This document shows positions 1 to 7,970 of a stretch of DNA of 18,237 bases, in pieces. The stretch is from Candidatus Kerfeldbacteria bacterium (lineage in GTDB: Bacteria > Patescibacteriota > Patescibacteriia > Veblenbacterales > UBA10138). Location of the stretch: positions 1 to 18,237 of the forward strand of contig JACRFN010000057.1 of NCBI GenBank assembly GCA_016217875.1. The letters run 5' to 3'. Made by a program: the position numbers and the translations under genes. The first letter of the stretch is position 1. The number at the start of each line of letters is the position of its first letter. Below the pieces are notes generated by a model, which saw nothing but the letters and a program-made list of their open reading frames with translations, was not told the DNA's origin and did not search any database.

Positions 1-2
1 CC

Positions 3-128
3 CGTAATACAACTTCGCTGGCGCTAGCACCAACCACCGCGTTCCATAACTTTATGTTTAGGTTAGAGCTGTTTAATTCTTATTACTTGTTTAACCACGT
101 CCGCGCCGAGGTGGTTGAGCGAGGTTGA
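3..128 (+). CDS. C-terminal end of an unidentified gene (partial)
   Basis: A frame is open from the left edge of the window to a TGA at 126-128, giving about 41 residues that end in VVERG. I do not recognise the family. The frame is hydrophobic and aromatic in its middle (residues such as FRLELFNSYYLF), which could be a membrane or core segment. Its stop falls just inside the longest dprA reading frame and 10 bases before the preferred dprA ATG, the tight spacing expected of an operon. No competing frame on either strand in this stretch looks better. A 126-base open frame can arise by chance, so this is tentative. Confidence 0.35.
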   Translation, partial: RNTTSLALAPTTAFHNFMFRLELFNSYYLFNHVRAEVVERG

Positions 129-138
129 TATACGGGGT

Positions 139-1239
139 ATGGGAGGGGAAACTAAAAATAGTCAAGCCAGCGAGCTGCCCTACTGGGTGGGCCTGAGCCG
201 CTGTGCCAAACTCGGACCAACGCGTTTTGCCCTACTCCGCGCCAAGTTCAAATCCTTGGGCGAAGTTTGGTCAGCCGGCATAAGCCAGCTCAAACAGGCA
301 GGACTGGAAGAAAAAGTGGCCGAGGCGCTGAGGCGGCATTGCCAGCAAACTGACATCGCCACCAGTTGGCAAGAAGTGGTAAAACTTGGCTTAAGCGTCG
401 TAACCATTGCTGATAAAACATACCCGCAATTACTGCGACAGATTTTTGATCCGCCGCCGCTTTTATTCTATCGTGGCAATTTAGCTTCATTGGCCAAAGC
501 CTGTTTGAGCGTGGTGGGCACCAGACAGGCCACTAGCTACGGCACCAGGGTAACCACCGAACTCGTAAGCGCCTTGGCCCGAGGAGGCCTGACTATAGTC
601 TCCGGCTTAGCTTACGGCATAGATACGGTCGCTCACCGCGCCGCCCTGAATTCAGGCGGCCTAACCGCCGCCGTCTTAGCCTCGGGACTTGATAAAATTT
701 ACCCCGTGGCTAACCAGCAATTGATTGAGGAAATGATAAACAAACAGGGAATCGCCCTAAGCGAATTTCCGCCCCAGACGCCGCCACTAAAACAAAACTT
801 TCCTTTCCGCAACCGCATTATTGCCGGCCTGAGTCGCGCTACTTTGGTAACTGAGGCGGCACCAGGCTCTGGTTCTCTCATCACTGCTCGCTCTGCTCTT
901 GAGGCCAATCGTGAAGTTTTTGCCGTGCCGGGCAGTGTCTTTAGCCAACACTCTCAAGGCACTAATGAATTAATAAAGCTGGGCGCCCATTTAGTCACCA
1001 CTCCGGAAGACGTGCTGAGTGTACTGGGCTTGGCGGCGCTACCGCAAGCCCCCTTGCCGCCGCCCGCGCCCGAACAAACCAAGGTGCTGCAATATCTGAC
1101 TAAAGAGCCACAACACCTGGACGAGCTTATACGCACCTCAGGCCTCAAGGTGTCTGAACTAACTGCCCACTTAAGCCTATTGGAGCTTCAAGGTTACATA
1201 CGTAATGTGGGGGGTCAGCAATATGTACGCCTAGGATAA
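139..1239 (+). CDS. dprA: DNA processing protein DprA/Smf
   Basis: DprA binds incoming single-stranded DNA during natural transformation and loads RecA on it. From the ATG at 139 the protein has 366 residues. After a short N-terminal helical domain (starting near LPYWVGLSR) comes the Rossmann-like DprA core: SVVGTRQATSYG, then GGLTIVSGLAYGIDTVAHRAAL, SEFPP, FPFRNRIIAGLS, TEAAPGSGSLITA and EVFAVPGS, all family signatures. The last ~60 residues read as the DprA winged-helix domain. A TTG at 115 would add eight residues and overlap the upstream gene by 14 bases; neither start has an ideal ribosome site, so the start is uncertain. topA lies downstream on the same strand, an order also found in other bacteria. 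The product call is firm. Confidence 0.93.
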   Translation: MGGETKNSQASELPYWVGLSRCAKLGPTRFALLRAKFKSLGEVWSAGISQLKQAGLEEKVAEALRRHCQQTDIATSWQEVVKLGLSVVTIADKTYPQLLRQIFDPPPLLFYRGNLASLAKACLSVVGTRQATSYGTRVTTELVSALARGGLTIVSGLAYGIDTVAHRAALNSGGLTAAVLASGLDKIYPVANQQLIEEMINKQGIALSEFPPQTPPLKQNFPFRNRIIAGLSRATLVTEAAPGSGSLITARSALEANREVFAVPGSVFSQHSQGTNELIKLGAHLVTTPEDVLSVLGLAALPQAPLPPPAPEQTKVLQYLTKEPQHLDELIRTSGLKVSELTAHLSLLELQGYIRNVGGQQYVRLG

Positions 1240-1311
1240 ATGGGCCCTGTGCCTGAAACCTATATTTGCCAGAGGTTTAGCCCTTGTGCTATAAACAAAG
1301 CTGTTATCTAT

Positions 1312-1391
1312 AAAATCCAAATGTCAAAGCTCAAATGACAAATGGTTATTAATTGCTTCTTTGTATTATTTGACATTGAAATTTGGATTTT
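1312..1391. repeat. Imperfect AT-rich inverted repeat upstream of topA
   Basis: AAAATCCAAAT at 1312-1322 is matched by ATTTGGATTTT at 1381-1391, and ATGTCAAA at 1321-1328 by TTTGACAT at 1369-1376. The arms therefore pair over most of their length, with an unpaired stretch of a few bases in the right arm and a central loop of about 40 bases. The right arm runs up to within 18 bases of the topA ATG, so the fold could affect topA expression, or it may be a small dispersed repeat. No T-run follows, so it is not a standard terminator. Confidence 0.6.
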
Positions 1392-1409
1392 GATATTCAC
1401 GCGTCTGCC

Positions 1410-3623
1410 ATGTCCACCAATCTGGTCATTGTCGAATCCCCCACCAAAGCCAAAACCATCAGCCGTTTTTTAGGCAAGGAGTTTGAGGTCTTATCCTCCT
1501 ACGGCCACGTGCGAGACCTGCCCAAATCAAAGCTGGGCGTGGACGTAGAGCACGATTTCGCGCCCCAGTACGTAGTGCCACTCAAGGCCAAAAAAGTCGT
1601 CGCCGTACTCAAAGCGGCGGCGGCTAAGGCTAAAGCTGTCTACTTTGCGACTGATGAAGACCGCGAAGGAGAAGCTATTTCCTGGCACCTGGTGGCTTTG
1701 CTTAAGACTAATCAGGAAAAAATTAAGCGGATCGCTTTCCACGAAATAACCGAAGAAGCCATTAAAGAAGCTTTGGCTCATCCGCGCCAGCTAGACCAAA
1801 ATTTAGTTGATGCCCAGCAAGCCAGACGGATACTGGATCGGCTGGTAGGTTACGAGCTCTCGCCCTTCTTGTGGAAAAAGGTGGCCAAAGGACTTTCCGC
1901 CGGACGGGTGCAATCCGTGGCCGTGCGTTTGATAGTGGAGCGGGAACGGGAGATCACCGCTTTTCAAGCGCAGGAATACTGGACTATCGCAGGACAGTTC
2001 AAACATCTGGCAGACACTTTCACTGCTCAGCTAATTAAACTGGAAGGCCAGGTGCTGGAAAAATTCTCACTAAGCTCGGCGAAACAGGCTGAGACTTCCG
2101 TGGCCAAATTGGAACAGGCCACTGGCTGGCAGGTGATGAAACTCGAAACCAAGCCAGGCAAGCGGCAAGCGCCGCCCCCCTACACCACTTCCACCTTGCA
2201 GCAGGATGCTAACCGGATTTTAGGCTTTTCCGCCAAGCAAACCATGATGCTGGCGCAGAAGTTGTACGAAGGTGTGGATTTGTCTGAAGGCGCTGTCGGT
2301 CTCATCACCTACATGCGAACCGACTCCACTAATTTAGCTGAAAAATTCTTACACGAAGCTCAGGTTTATATCAAAGAAACCTGGGGCCCGGATTACGCCC
2401 GCGGGCCAAGGCGCTTTGCCACTAAAAACAAAAACGCCCAGGAAGCCCACGAAGCCATTCGCCCCACCGAGGCGCGCCGTTCGCCCGAAAACCTGAAAGA
2501 CCAGCTGGAGCCCGGGCTATGGAAATTGTACAACCTTATCTGGCGGCGCACTTTGGCGAGCCAGCTGCCCGAGGCTTTGTTCGACAACACTACTTTGGAA
2601 ATAGCCGATGCGACCAAACAAAACATCTTCCGTACTTCAGGTTCGCGCCTGACTTTTGACGGATTCCTTAAAGTGGCGCTAGAAAAACGTCAAGACGAAC
2701 TCCTGCCCGAGCTGACTTTGAACGATGATGTTACGCTCCAGCAGTTGACGCCCGAGCAGCATTTCACGGAAGCCGCAGCGCGTTATTCCGAAGCCACACT
2801 GGTCAAAGCTTTGGAAAGCTACGGCATCGGGCGGCCTTCCACTTACGCGCCCACCATCAGCACTATTATTGAACGCGGCTATGTGGAGCGTGTGGAAAAA
2901 CGGCTCAGACCGACCGACCTGGCCACTGTAGTTAACGATGTACTGGTGGAGCACTTCCCTGAAGTAGTGGATTATGAATTCACCGCGCGCATAGAAGAGC
3001 AGCTGGACAACATCGCCGGCGGCGCGGCCCAGTGGGTGCCTTTGGTCCGCGGCTTCTATCAACCTTTTAAAGGACACTTAAATGTAAAATACGACGAGGT
3101 ATCAAAAAAGGAAATTACTGAAACCGCCACCAAAGAAATATGCGAGAAGTGCGGTTCACCCATGGTCATAAAGCTCGGCCGGTTTGGAAAATTTTTGGCC
3201 TGCTCCAATTATCCCGACTGCCGCAACACTAAACACCTGAACGGTAACGGTGAAATTGAAACCCCTGAGGCAACTGATGAAAAATGTCCTGACTGTGGCG
3301 CGGCTATGGTGGTAAAGCGTGGGCGGTTCGGCAAATTCCTGGCCTGCTCTAAATATCCTGAGTGCAAAGGTGTTAAAAGAATAGTCAAAACCACTGGCGT
3401 AAAATGCCCAGAGTGCAAACAAGGAGATATCGTGGAAAGACGTTCCAAACGCGGACGTAATTTTTACTCCTGCTCCAGGTACCCGGAATGTAAGTTTGCC
3501 TTGTGGAGCAAGCCCACGGGCGAGATCTGCCCAAAATGCCAATCACTTTTGGTCTACGGCGCCAAAAACACCATCCGCTGTTCCAATAAGGAATGCGATT
3601 ATAAAAAGGAAGTGTCGGACTAG
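1410..3623 (+). CDS. topA: DNA topoisomerase I (type IA)
   Basis: The enzyme relaxes negatively supercoiled DNA by cutting one strand and passing the other. With the ATG at 1410 it has 737 residues starting MSTNLVIVESPTKAKTI. The TOPRIM domain shows the catalytic Glu (about residue 9) and the acidic DEDREGE motif (about 82-88). The active-site tyrosine is in GLITYMRTDSTN (about residue 301). The LVKALESYGIGRPSTYAPTI block is also characteristic. The C-terminal ~165 residues hold four Cys4 zinc ribbons, three of them with the GRFGKFLACSxYPxC-like pattern. A TTG at 1383 would add nine residues outside the conserved start and is less likely. The gene ends with TAG followed at once by TAA. Confidence 0.97.
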   Translation: MSTNLVIVESPTKAKTISRFLGKEFEVLSSYGHVRDLPKSKLGVDVEHDFAPQYVVPLKAKKVVAVLKAAAAKAKAVYFATDEDREGEAISWHLVALLKTNQEKIKRIAFHEITEEAIKEALAHPRQLDQNLVDAQQARRILDRLVGYELSPFLWKKVAKGLSAGRVQSVAVRLIVEREREITAFQAQEYWTIAGQFKHLADTFTAQLIKLEGQVLEKFSLSSAKQAETSVAKLEQATGWQVMKLETKPGKRQAPPPYTTSTLQQDANRILGFSAKQTMMLAQKLYEGVDLSEGAVGLITYMRTDSTNLAEKFLHEAQVYIKETWGPDYARGPRRFATKNKNAQEAHEAIRPTEARRSPENLKDQLEPGLWKLYNLIWRRTLASQLPEALFDNTTLEIADATKQNIFRTSGSRLTFDGFLKVALEKRQDELLPELTLNDDVTLQQLTPEQHFTEAAARYSEATLVKALESYGIGRPSTYAPTISTIIERGYVERVEKRLRPTDLATVVNDVLVEHFPEVVDYEFTARIEEQLDNIAGGAAQWVPLVRGFYQPFKGHLNVKYDEVSKKEITETATKEICEKCGSPMVIKLGRFGKFLACSNYPDCRNTKHLNGNGEIETPEATDEKCPDCGAAMVVKRGRFGKFLACSKYPECKGVKRIVKTTGVKCPECKQGDIVERRSKRGRNFYSCSRYPECKFALWSKPTGEICPKCQSLLVYGAKNTIRCSNKECDYKKEVSD

Positions 3624-3814
3624 TAAACTCCGATCCTTGAATATTGAACCACAGATGCGGCGCAGGTTGTAACGCCGGGCAGCTCGTTTGTTTCCTTGAA
3701 AAAACTTTCCTTCATGCTGGTTTATAATGCGTTGCTTCCGCCCGTTTTCAACCAACTCAAAACCCTAATCGATAATAATTAACTCAATAACAATCAACAA
3801 CTTGTTTCTATTCT

Positions 3815-3854
3815 CATCGTATTTTTATGTCCACGTGGACATAAAAATACGATG
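3815..3854. repeat. 40-bp perfect palindrome (left copy)
   Basis: This is a perfect palindrome with no spacer, centred on CACGTG between 3834 and 3835. Its core is ATGTCCACGTGGACAT, with A/T runs on both sides and CATCG/CGATG at the tips. It lies between the ends of topA and the PaaX/Cas2-like gene. T-runs precede and A-runs follow the GC core on both strands, the reverse of a rho-independent terminator. A near-identical copy lies at 4507-4548. The sequence is certain; its role is not. Confidence 0.9.
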
Positions 3855-3893
3855 TCCTTTATATCCTCTATGAATACTTTTATGGGTATCAAA

Positions 3894-4457
3894 CTATTTA
3901 AACCGCGGATAATTCAAAAAGTTGCCAGCGTCAAACACATTTACCCATGATTGCAGTTTTAACTTGCGTACCAGGTCCATAAGCGGCTTTCGTACAATCC
4001 GCCGGCTCACCCACACGCTCTGCTGGAGTTTGGTAAACCCACCTTGTCGCAAAAACCAACGGAAGCGTCTACGAGCGGCATTCTCCGACCGTGGAATGTC
4101 AAAAATAACCACCGTGCATATTCCTTTACTATGTTCCTTGGCCTGCAATAATCTCTGACTAACTGTAACGGCCACTCCTTTGGAGGTAAGGGCCAATTCA
4201 AGGCGTGAGCCAATACGACGAGCAATAACATATTGTTTTCGCTTAAGGTCATAGAGGGCCTGGCGTACATCTTTATCGTGGAGCGAACGTTTAAGTTCTG
4301 CCACATAAGCAGACCCGCCGCGACGGTAAGCGCCACCGTATCCACTCTGGAGGGCGGCGAAAAAACTACCTATTTCAATAGCTGCCTCTCCAGCTCGTGT
4401 CAACACCTCAACCAAAGCACCTAATACTAACTTAGTCTTTGGTTTTTTATTAATCAT
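3894..4457 (-). CDS. PaaX/Cas2-like protein (solo, no CRISPR)
   Basis: The product has 187 residues. Residues 1-100 look like a winged-helix region (VRQALYDLKRKQYVIARRIG followed by an LALTSKG strand-turn), and residues 112-187 form a Cas2-fold domain of the PaaX type: VVIFDIP with Asp120, an Arg-rich helix RRRFRWFLRQGGF, then LQQSVWVSRR. PaaX proteins are transcriptional repressors whose C-terminal part resembles Cas2; such solo genes are often labelled Cas2 in CPR genomes. No cas1 gene or repeat array is visible, so a role in spacer acquisition is unlikely. The gene is flanked 39 bases beyond its stop and 49 bases before its start by long palindromes with a shared core, which could be operators or element ends. 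The ATG at 4457 has no obvious ribosome site. The family call is good; the function is open. Confidence 0.8.
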   Translation of the reverse strand: MINKKPKTKLVLGALVEVLTRAGEAAIEIGSFFAALQSGYGGAYRRGGSAYVAELKRSLHDKDVRQALYDLKRKQYVIARRIGSRLELALTSKGVAVTVSQRLLQAKEHSKGICTVVIFDIPRSENAARRRFRWFLRQGGFTKLQQSVWVSRRIVRKPLMDLVRKLKLQSWVNVFDAGNFLNYPRFK

Positions 4458-4506
4458 AAGAATTTAAAAAAACTATTTATTACTCAGCTACATTCTATCT
4501 TAACTC

Positions 4507-4548
4507 ATATCTGTATTTTTTGTCCACGTGGACAAAAAATACAGATAT
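4507..4548. repeat. 42-bp perfect palindrome (right copy)
   Basis: A second spacer-free perfect palindrome, centred on CACGTG between 4527 and 4528. It shares GTATTTTT, TGTCCACGTGGACA and AAAAATAC with the left copy, which has one extra base per arm; only the outer tips differ. It sits in the divergent gap between the PaaX/Cas2-like start and rel. That position, with the left copy in a convergent gap, argues against a terminator and for a protein-binding or recombination site. Confidence 0.9.
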
Positions 4549-4640
4549 TTAAAATCACGATCTAATGTAATGTCTCAACGCAAATAAACTAGCGCAAAAC
4601 AATTTTAATATATTTTCTAACTTGAAAATAATCCCATACC

Positions 4641-6143
4641 ATGCTAGTTTGTAATGTGCAGTTTATGCCTACTTTTGACGAACTAAAACAGCTGATAGCA
4701 CAGAATAATCCGGGGGCTGATTTGACTATGCTGGAGCTGGCTTACGATTTTGCGGCCAAAGCTCACGGCGGACAAAAACGTCTGGACGGCTCGGACTATA
4801 TTGAGCACTCCTTAGCCACGGCTCTGACGCTGGCGCAAATGAGGCTTGATTTAACTACCATCATGGCTGGCCTGTTGCACGACATACCCGAGGATACCAA
4901 CATCACCATCGAGGAAATTGAAAAAAACTTCGGCCCTGAGATAGCCAGGCTGGTGCGCGGCATCACCAAACTGGGTAAGCTTAAATACCGCGGCCTGGAA
5001 CGCTACGCCGAAAACCTGCGCAAAATGTTCGTGGCCATGGCCGAGGATGTGCGTGTCATCCTGATTAAGCTGGCTGACCGGCTACATAACCTCAGCACCC
5101 TCTCTTCCCTGCCGCCGGTCAAACAACAGCGCATTGCCCGTGAAACCCTGGAAATATACGCGCCGATAGCCAACCGGCTGGGTATCGGGGAACTGAAAGG
5201 CAAGCTGGAAGATCTGGCTTTCCGCTATGTTTATCCCGAAGAATACGCCTGGGTGGTCAAACTCGCCAAGACTCGCTTAGAGGAACAACTGGCTCACGTC
5301 AATGCCATGATTAAGGAATTGCAACAGCTGTTTCAGGAAAACGGTCTGGACATTGTCTCTATTCACGGCCGAGCCAAACATTACTATAGTCTGTATCGCA
5401 AGCTGCTGCGCAAGGATATGGACATTGCCAAGGTTTATGATTTGGTGGCCTTGCGTATTATTGTCAAGGATGTGGCCGCTTGTTACCACGCCCTGGGGTT
5501 GATCCACGCGCGGTACAAACCCTTACCCGGGCGGATTAAAGATTATATCGCCCAGCCCAAACCCAACGGCTACCGCTCGCTGCACACCACCGTGTTCTGC
5601 GACCAGGGGCGCATTGTGGAATTCCAAATACGCGATATAGAAATGCATGAACACGCCGAGTACGGTATTGCGGCCCACTGGCGCTTTAAAGAAAACGGCC
5701 AACCCACCGAAATTCAGCTGCCGCCCGACCAGCTTAAATGGATCAAGGAACTGCTGGACTGGCAAAAGGACATTAAAGACAACGCTCAATACTTGCAAGC
5801 CTTAAAAATAGACATCTTTCAAAACCGCATTTTTGTTTTTACGCCCAAAGGTGATGTGATCGATTTACCGGAAAACGCCACGCCCATAGATTTTGCCTAT
5901 CATATTCACTCTGATATCGGCGATAAATGCTCCGGCGCGCGCGTTAACGAAAAGCTGGCTACCTTGGATAGCAAATTATCAAGCGGTGATCTGGTGGAAA
6001 TTATCATTGATAAAAACCGAGCCGGTCCCAGCGCCGACTGGCTGGAATTTGTTAAAACCAACGTGGCCAAAAGCCATATCAAAAACTATGTCAAACGCAA
6101 GCGTGGCGGCCTGTTGAAATTCTTCAACCGCCAGCTAGAATGA
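4641..6143 (+). CDS. rel: Bifunctional (p)ppGpp synthetase/hydrolase Rel (RelA/SpoT)
   Basis: The enzyme makes and degrades the alarmone (p)ppGpp. In 500 residues: the HD hydrolase domain has His56, the HD pair at 80-81, EDT at 84-86 and Asp146 in LADRLHN, so hydrolase activity looks intact. The synthetase domain follows (about 240-350) with RKLLRKD, YDLVALRIIV, KPNGYRSLHTT and VEFQIR with its catalytic Glu, then MHEHAEYGIAAHW. A TGS domain occupies about 391-455. The protein stops about 45 residues later, so the helical, zinc-finger and ACT regulatory domains of long Rel proteins are absent. The ATG at 4665 (MPTFDELKQ) is an equally possible start; neither has a clear ribosome site. The gene converges on parB. 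Confidence 0.94.
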   Translation: MLVCNVQFMPTFDELKQLIAQNNPGADLTMLELAYDFAAKAHGGQKRLDGSDYIEHSLATALTLAQMRLDLTTIMAGLLHDIPEDTNITIEEIEKNFGPEIARLVRGITKLGKLKYRGLERYAENLRKMFVAMAEDVRVILIKLADRLHNLSTLSSLPPVKQQRIARETLEIYAPIANRLGIGELKGKLEDLAFRYVYPEEYAWVVKLAKTRLEEQLAHVNAMIKELQQLFQENGLDIVSIHGRAKHYYSLYRKLLRKDMDIAKVYDLVALRIIVKDVAACYHALGLIHARYKPLPGRIKDYIAQPKPNGYRSLHTTVFCDQGRIVEFQIRDIEMHEHAEYGIAAHWRFKENGQPTEIQLPPDQLKWIKELLDWQKDIKDNAQYLQALKIDIFQNRIFVFTPKGDVIDLPENATPIDFAYHIHSDIGDKCSGARVNEKLATLDSKLSSGDLVEIIIDKNRAGPSADWLEFVKTNVAKSHIKNYVKRKRGGLLKFFNRQLE

Positions 6144-6174
6144 ATCCGTCCCACTCAATAGCGGAGCGGATTTT
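6143..6174 (+). terminator. Probable terminator after rel
   Basis: AATCCGTCC at 6143-6151 pairs with GGAGCGGATT at 6163-6172, leaving one bulged G and an 11-base loop; TT follows and then A-rich sequence. The hairpin overlaps the rel stop codon and lies between the convergent rel and parB genes. The T-run is short, so confidence is moderate. Confidence 0.5.
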
Positions 6175-6191
6175 AAAATGATGGTTTAGGC

Positions 6192-7094
6192 TTACTTGCC
6201 AGCTATCCTTTTTACCAGGCCGACCAGCTCCTCCAAGGAATAAAACATTATCTCCACCAAACCATGCTGGCCGCGGCTTCTGACCTTAACCTTGGTGCCC
6301 AAAGCGCGCTGCAGCTCCTGCTCTAGTCCACGCACCTCCGGCGGCTGGCTTGCGACCTGCCGCTCATGACCGCGCACCCGCACGCGCTGGCTCTGCAGTT
6401 CGGCCAAATGTACGGACAGGCCTTGATTGGCTATCTGCTTAAAAAACTTCTGCTGTTCAGACTGAGCGGGCAGACTCAAAATAACCTTAGCGTGGCCCAG
6501 GGTGATTTTACCCTGCCGCAGGGCTTCCTGAATTTCAGGCGGCAGCTGAAACAGGCGCAGCAGGTTGGCCACCTGGGAACGCGAGCGGCCAACGCGTCGG
6601 GCTATCTCTTCTTGCTTGAGGCCGAATTCATCCTGCAGTTTTAAGTAGCCAGCGGCTTCTTCTAGTGGATTTAAATCTTGCCGCTGAATGTTTTCAATTA
6701 AAGCCAGTTCCAGTTGTTCTTGCTGGCGCGCTTCACGCACAATAACCGGCACGGTTTTAAGCTCAGCCACCTCAGCCGCACGGAGGCGGCGCTCACCGGC
6801 AATAAGATAATAACCGCCCTCCGGCCGTGGGCTAACTATCAATGGTTGGACAATACCATGCACTTTAATGGAAGCCACCAAATCATCCAAAGCCGCATGA
6901 TCAAAATGCTGCCGCATCTGACGCGGATTGGCCTGAATAATGTTCAAGGGCACTTGTTGGACGCGTTCGCCGGAGGCCACGGGCGTGTCTTGGGCTGTAC
7001 CACCCCAATAATTAGTTCCCTCAGTTGGGTTAACTGGTTTAGATGGTATAAGAGAACTTAAACCACGACCAAGTTGAAACGGTTTAGCTGACAT
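6192..7094 (-). CDS. parB: Chromosome partitioning protein ParB/Spo0J
   Basis: ParB is a CTP-dependent DNA clamp that loads at parS and helps segregate the replicated origin with ParA. Length 300 residues, usual for chromosomal ParB. It starts with the RGLSSLIPS segment common near ParB N-termini. The N-terminal CTPase fold includes VPLNIIQANPRQMR, HGIVQPLIV and the nucleotide-binding GERRLRAAE at about 100-108. ENIQRQDLNPLEEA follows at 134-147, then a helix-turn-helix (about 159-180, QEEIARRVGRSRSQVANLLRL). The C-terminal ~50 residues are the dimerisation region. Its start overlaps the end of parA by 11 bases, so the two are translationally linked. No canonical parS (TGTTTCACGTGAAACA) was seen in the window. 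Confidence 0.95.
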   Translation of the reverse strand: MSAKPFQLGRGLSSLIPSKPVNPTEGTNYWGGTAQDTPVASGERVQQVPLNIIQANPRQMRQHFDHAALDDLVASIKVHGIVQPLIVSPRPEGGYYLIAGERRLRAAEVAELKTVPVIVREARQQEQLELALIENIQRQDLNPLEEAAGYLKLQDEFGLKQEEIARRVGRSRSQVANLLRLFQLPPEIQEALRQGKITLGHAKVILSLPAQSEQQKFFKQIANQGLSVHLAELQSQRVRVRGHERQVASQPPEVRGLEQELQRALGTKVKVRSRGQHGLVEIMFYSLEELVGLVKRIAGK

Positions 7095-7860
7095 GGGGGG
7101 TAAGTAAAGCTAATAGTTCAGTAGCCAAGGCGCTATAGGCCTGGGCACCGCGGGAGTGCGGATCATAAAGGCTAATAGGCTGACCATAGCTCGGGGCCTC
7201 GGCCAAGCGAACGTTGCGTGGTATCATGGTTTGAAATAATTTATTGGGAAAATGATTCTTGAGTTCCTCCACCACTGCGCCGGCCAGACGGTTACGCGCA
7301 TCATACATGGTAACCAGTGCGCCTAAAATACCCAAATTAGGCTTAAGATGCGTTTGGATAAGATTAATAGTATTTAAGAGTTGGCCCAGGCCCTCCAAAG
7401 CATAATACTCGGGCTGAAGCGGAATAAGCACCTGATCGGCGGCCACCAAACCATTAACAGTCAAAAGCCCGAGGCTCGGGGGGCAATCAATAATGATAAA
7501 ATCATAATCCTGACGCAGCAATTCCAAGGCCTGCTGTAGCCTGAACTCCCGACCTTCTAAACTAACCAGCTCCACGGCTGCACCAGCCAAATCAGCCTGG
7601 GCTGGAACTATCCACAAACGCTCTACCTTAGTGGGTTTAACGATATCAGTTACCAACTTGGGCTCTAATAAAGAGTGATAAATATGCTTGTCTTGTGTGG
7701 CTAAGCGCACACCTACCCCGGCCGAAGCATTAGCTTGTGGGTCTATATCCACCAGCAGTACTCGCTTACCCCCAGCTGCCAAATAAGCTGCCAGGTTGAC
7801 TGAGGTGGTAGTTTTGCCTACGCCGCCTTTTTGGTTAACCAGCGCAATAATCAATCCCAT
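7084..7860 (-). CDS. parA: Chromosome partitioning ATPase ParA/Soj
   Basis: ParA is the Walker-type ATPase that works with ParB in chromosome segregation. Its 258 residues begin MGLIIALVNQ, followed by the deviant Walker A box KGGVGKTTTSVNLA (11-24). DIDPQANAS lies at 39-47 and Walker B FIIIDCPPSLG at about 121-131. The ending FQTMIPRNVRLAEAPSYGQPI is also typical. AGAGAGGT ends three bases before the ATG and is a good ribosome site. A promoter match lies only about 11 bases upstream (see separate entry), so the leader must be very short. First gene of a two-gene operon with parB. Confidence 0.96.
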   Translation of the reverse strand: MGLIIALVNQKGGVGKTTTSVNLAAYLAAGGKRVLLVDIDPQANASAGVGVRLATQDKHIYHSLLEPKLVTDIVKPTKVERLWIVPAQADLAGAAVELVSLEGREFRLQQALELLRQDYDFIIIDCPPSLGLLTVNGLVAADQVLIPLQPEYYALEGLGQLLNTINLIQTHLKPNLGILGALVTMYDARNRLAGAVVEELKNHFPNKLFQTMIPRNVRLAEAPSYGQPISLYDPHSRGAQAYSALATELLALLTPHVS

Positions 7861-7871
7861 AATACCTCTCT

Positions 7872-7900
7872 AGTATACGTGCCAGACGAGGCTTTGACAA
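7872..7900 (-). promoter_or_regulatory. Sigma-70-type promoter of parAB
   Basis: On the minus strand TTGTCA (7900-7895), a 17-base spacer and TATACT (7877-7872) give a near-consensus promoter. The last base of the -10 box is 12 bases from the parA ATG, predicting a leader of only about five bases. Its -35 box overlaps that of the opposite promoter by five bases. Confidence 0.65.
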
Positions 7901-7922
7901 TTTACTTGAGTGAATCTATGAT
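7894..7922 (+). promoter_or_regulatory. Consensus promoter for the tRNA-Leu/GIY-YIG unit
   Basis: TTGACA (7894-7899), a 17-base spacer and TATGAT (7917-7922) are almost perfect sigma-70 boxes on the plus strand. A transcript would begin near 7929, about 40 bases before the tRNA-Leu remnant. It would run through the GIY-YIG gene into the intact tRNA-Leu, for which no closer promoter is evident. Confidence 0.7.
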
Positions 7923-7970
7923 GAGTTGTGCTCTGATTAAAGAATCAGGGTGGGCAAAGCTAACAATTGG

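Noticed and set aside
3156..3542. Long open frame antisense to the topA zinc ribbons
   Set aside because: It is the complement of a repetitive Cys4-coding region and has no recognisable fold, start context or spacing.
3815..3854. Palindrome read as an ordinary rho-independent terminator
   Set aside because: T-runs lie before and A-runs after the GC core on both strands, the wrong polarity, and its twin at 4507 sits in a divergent gap.
3894..4457. CRISPR-Cas locus suggested by the Cas2-like domain
   Set aside because: No cas1, no other cas gene and no array of direct repeats with spacers is present; the N-terminal winged-helix region fits the PaaX type.
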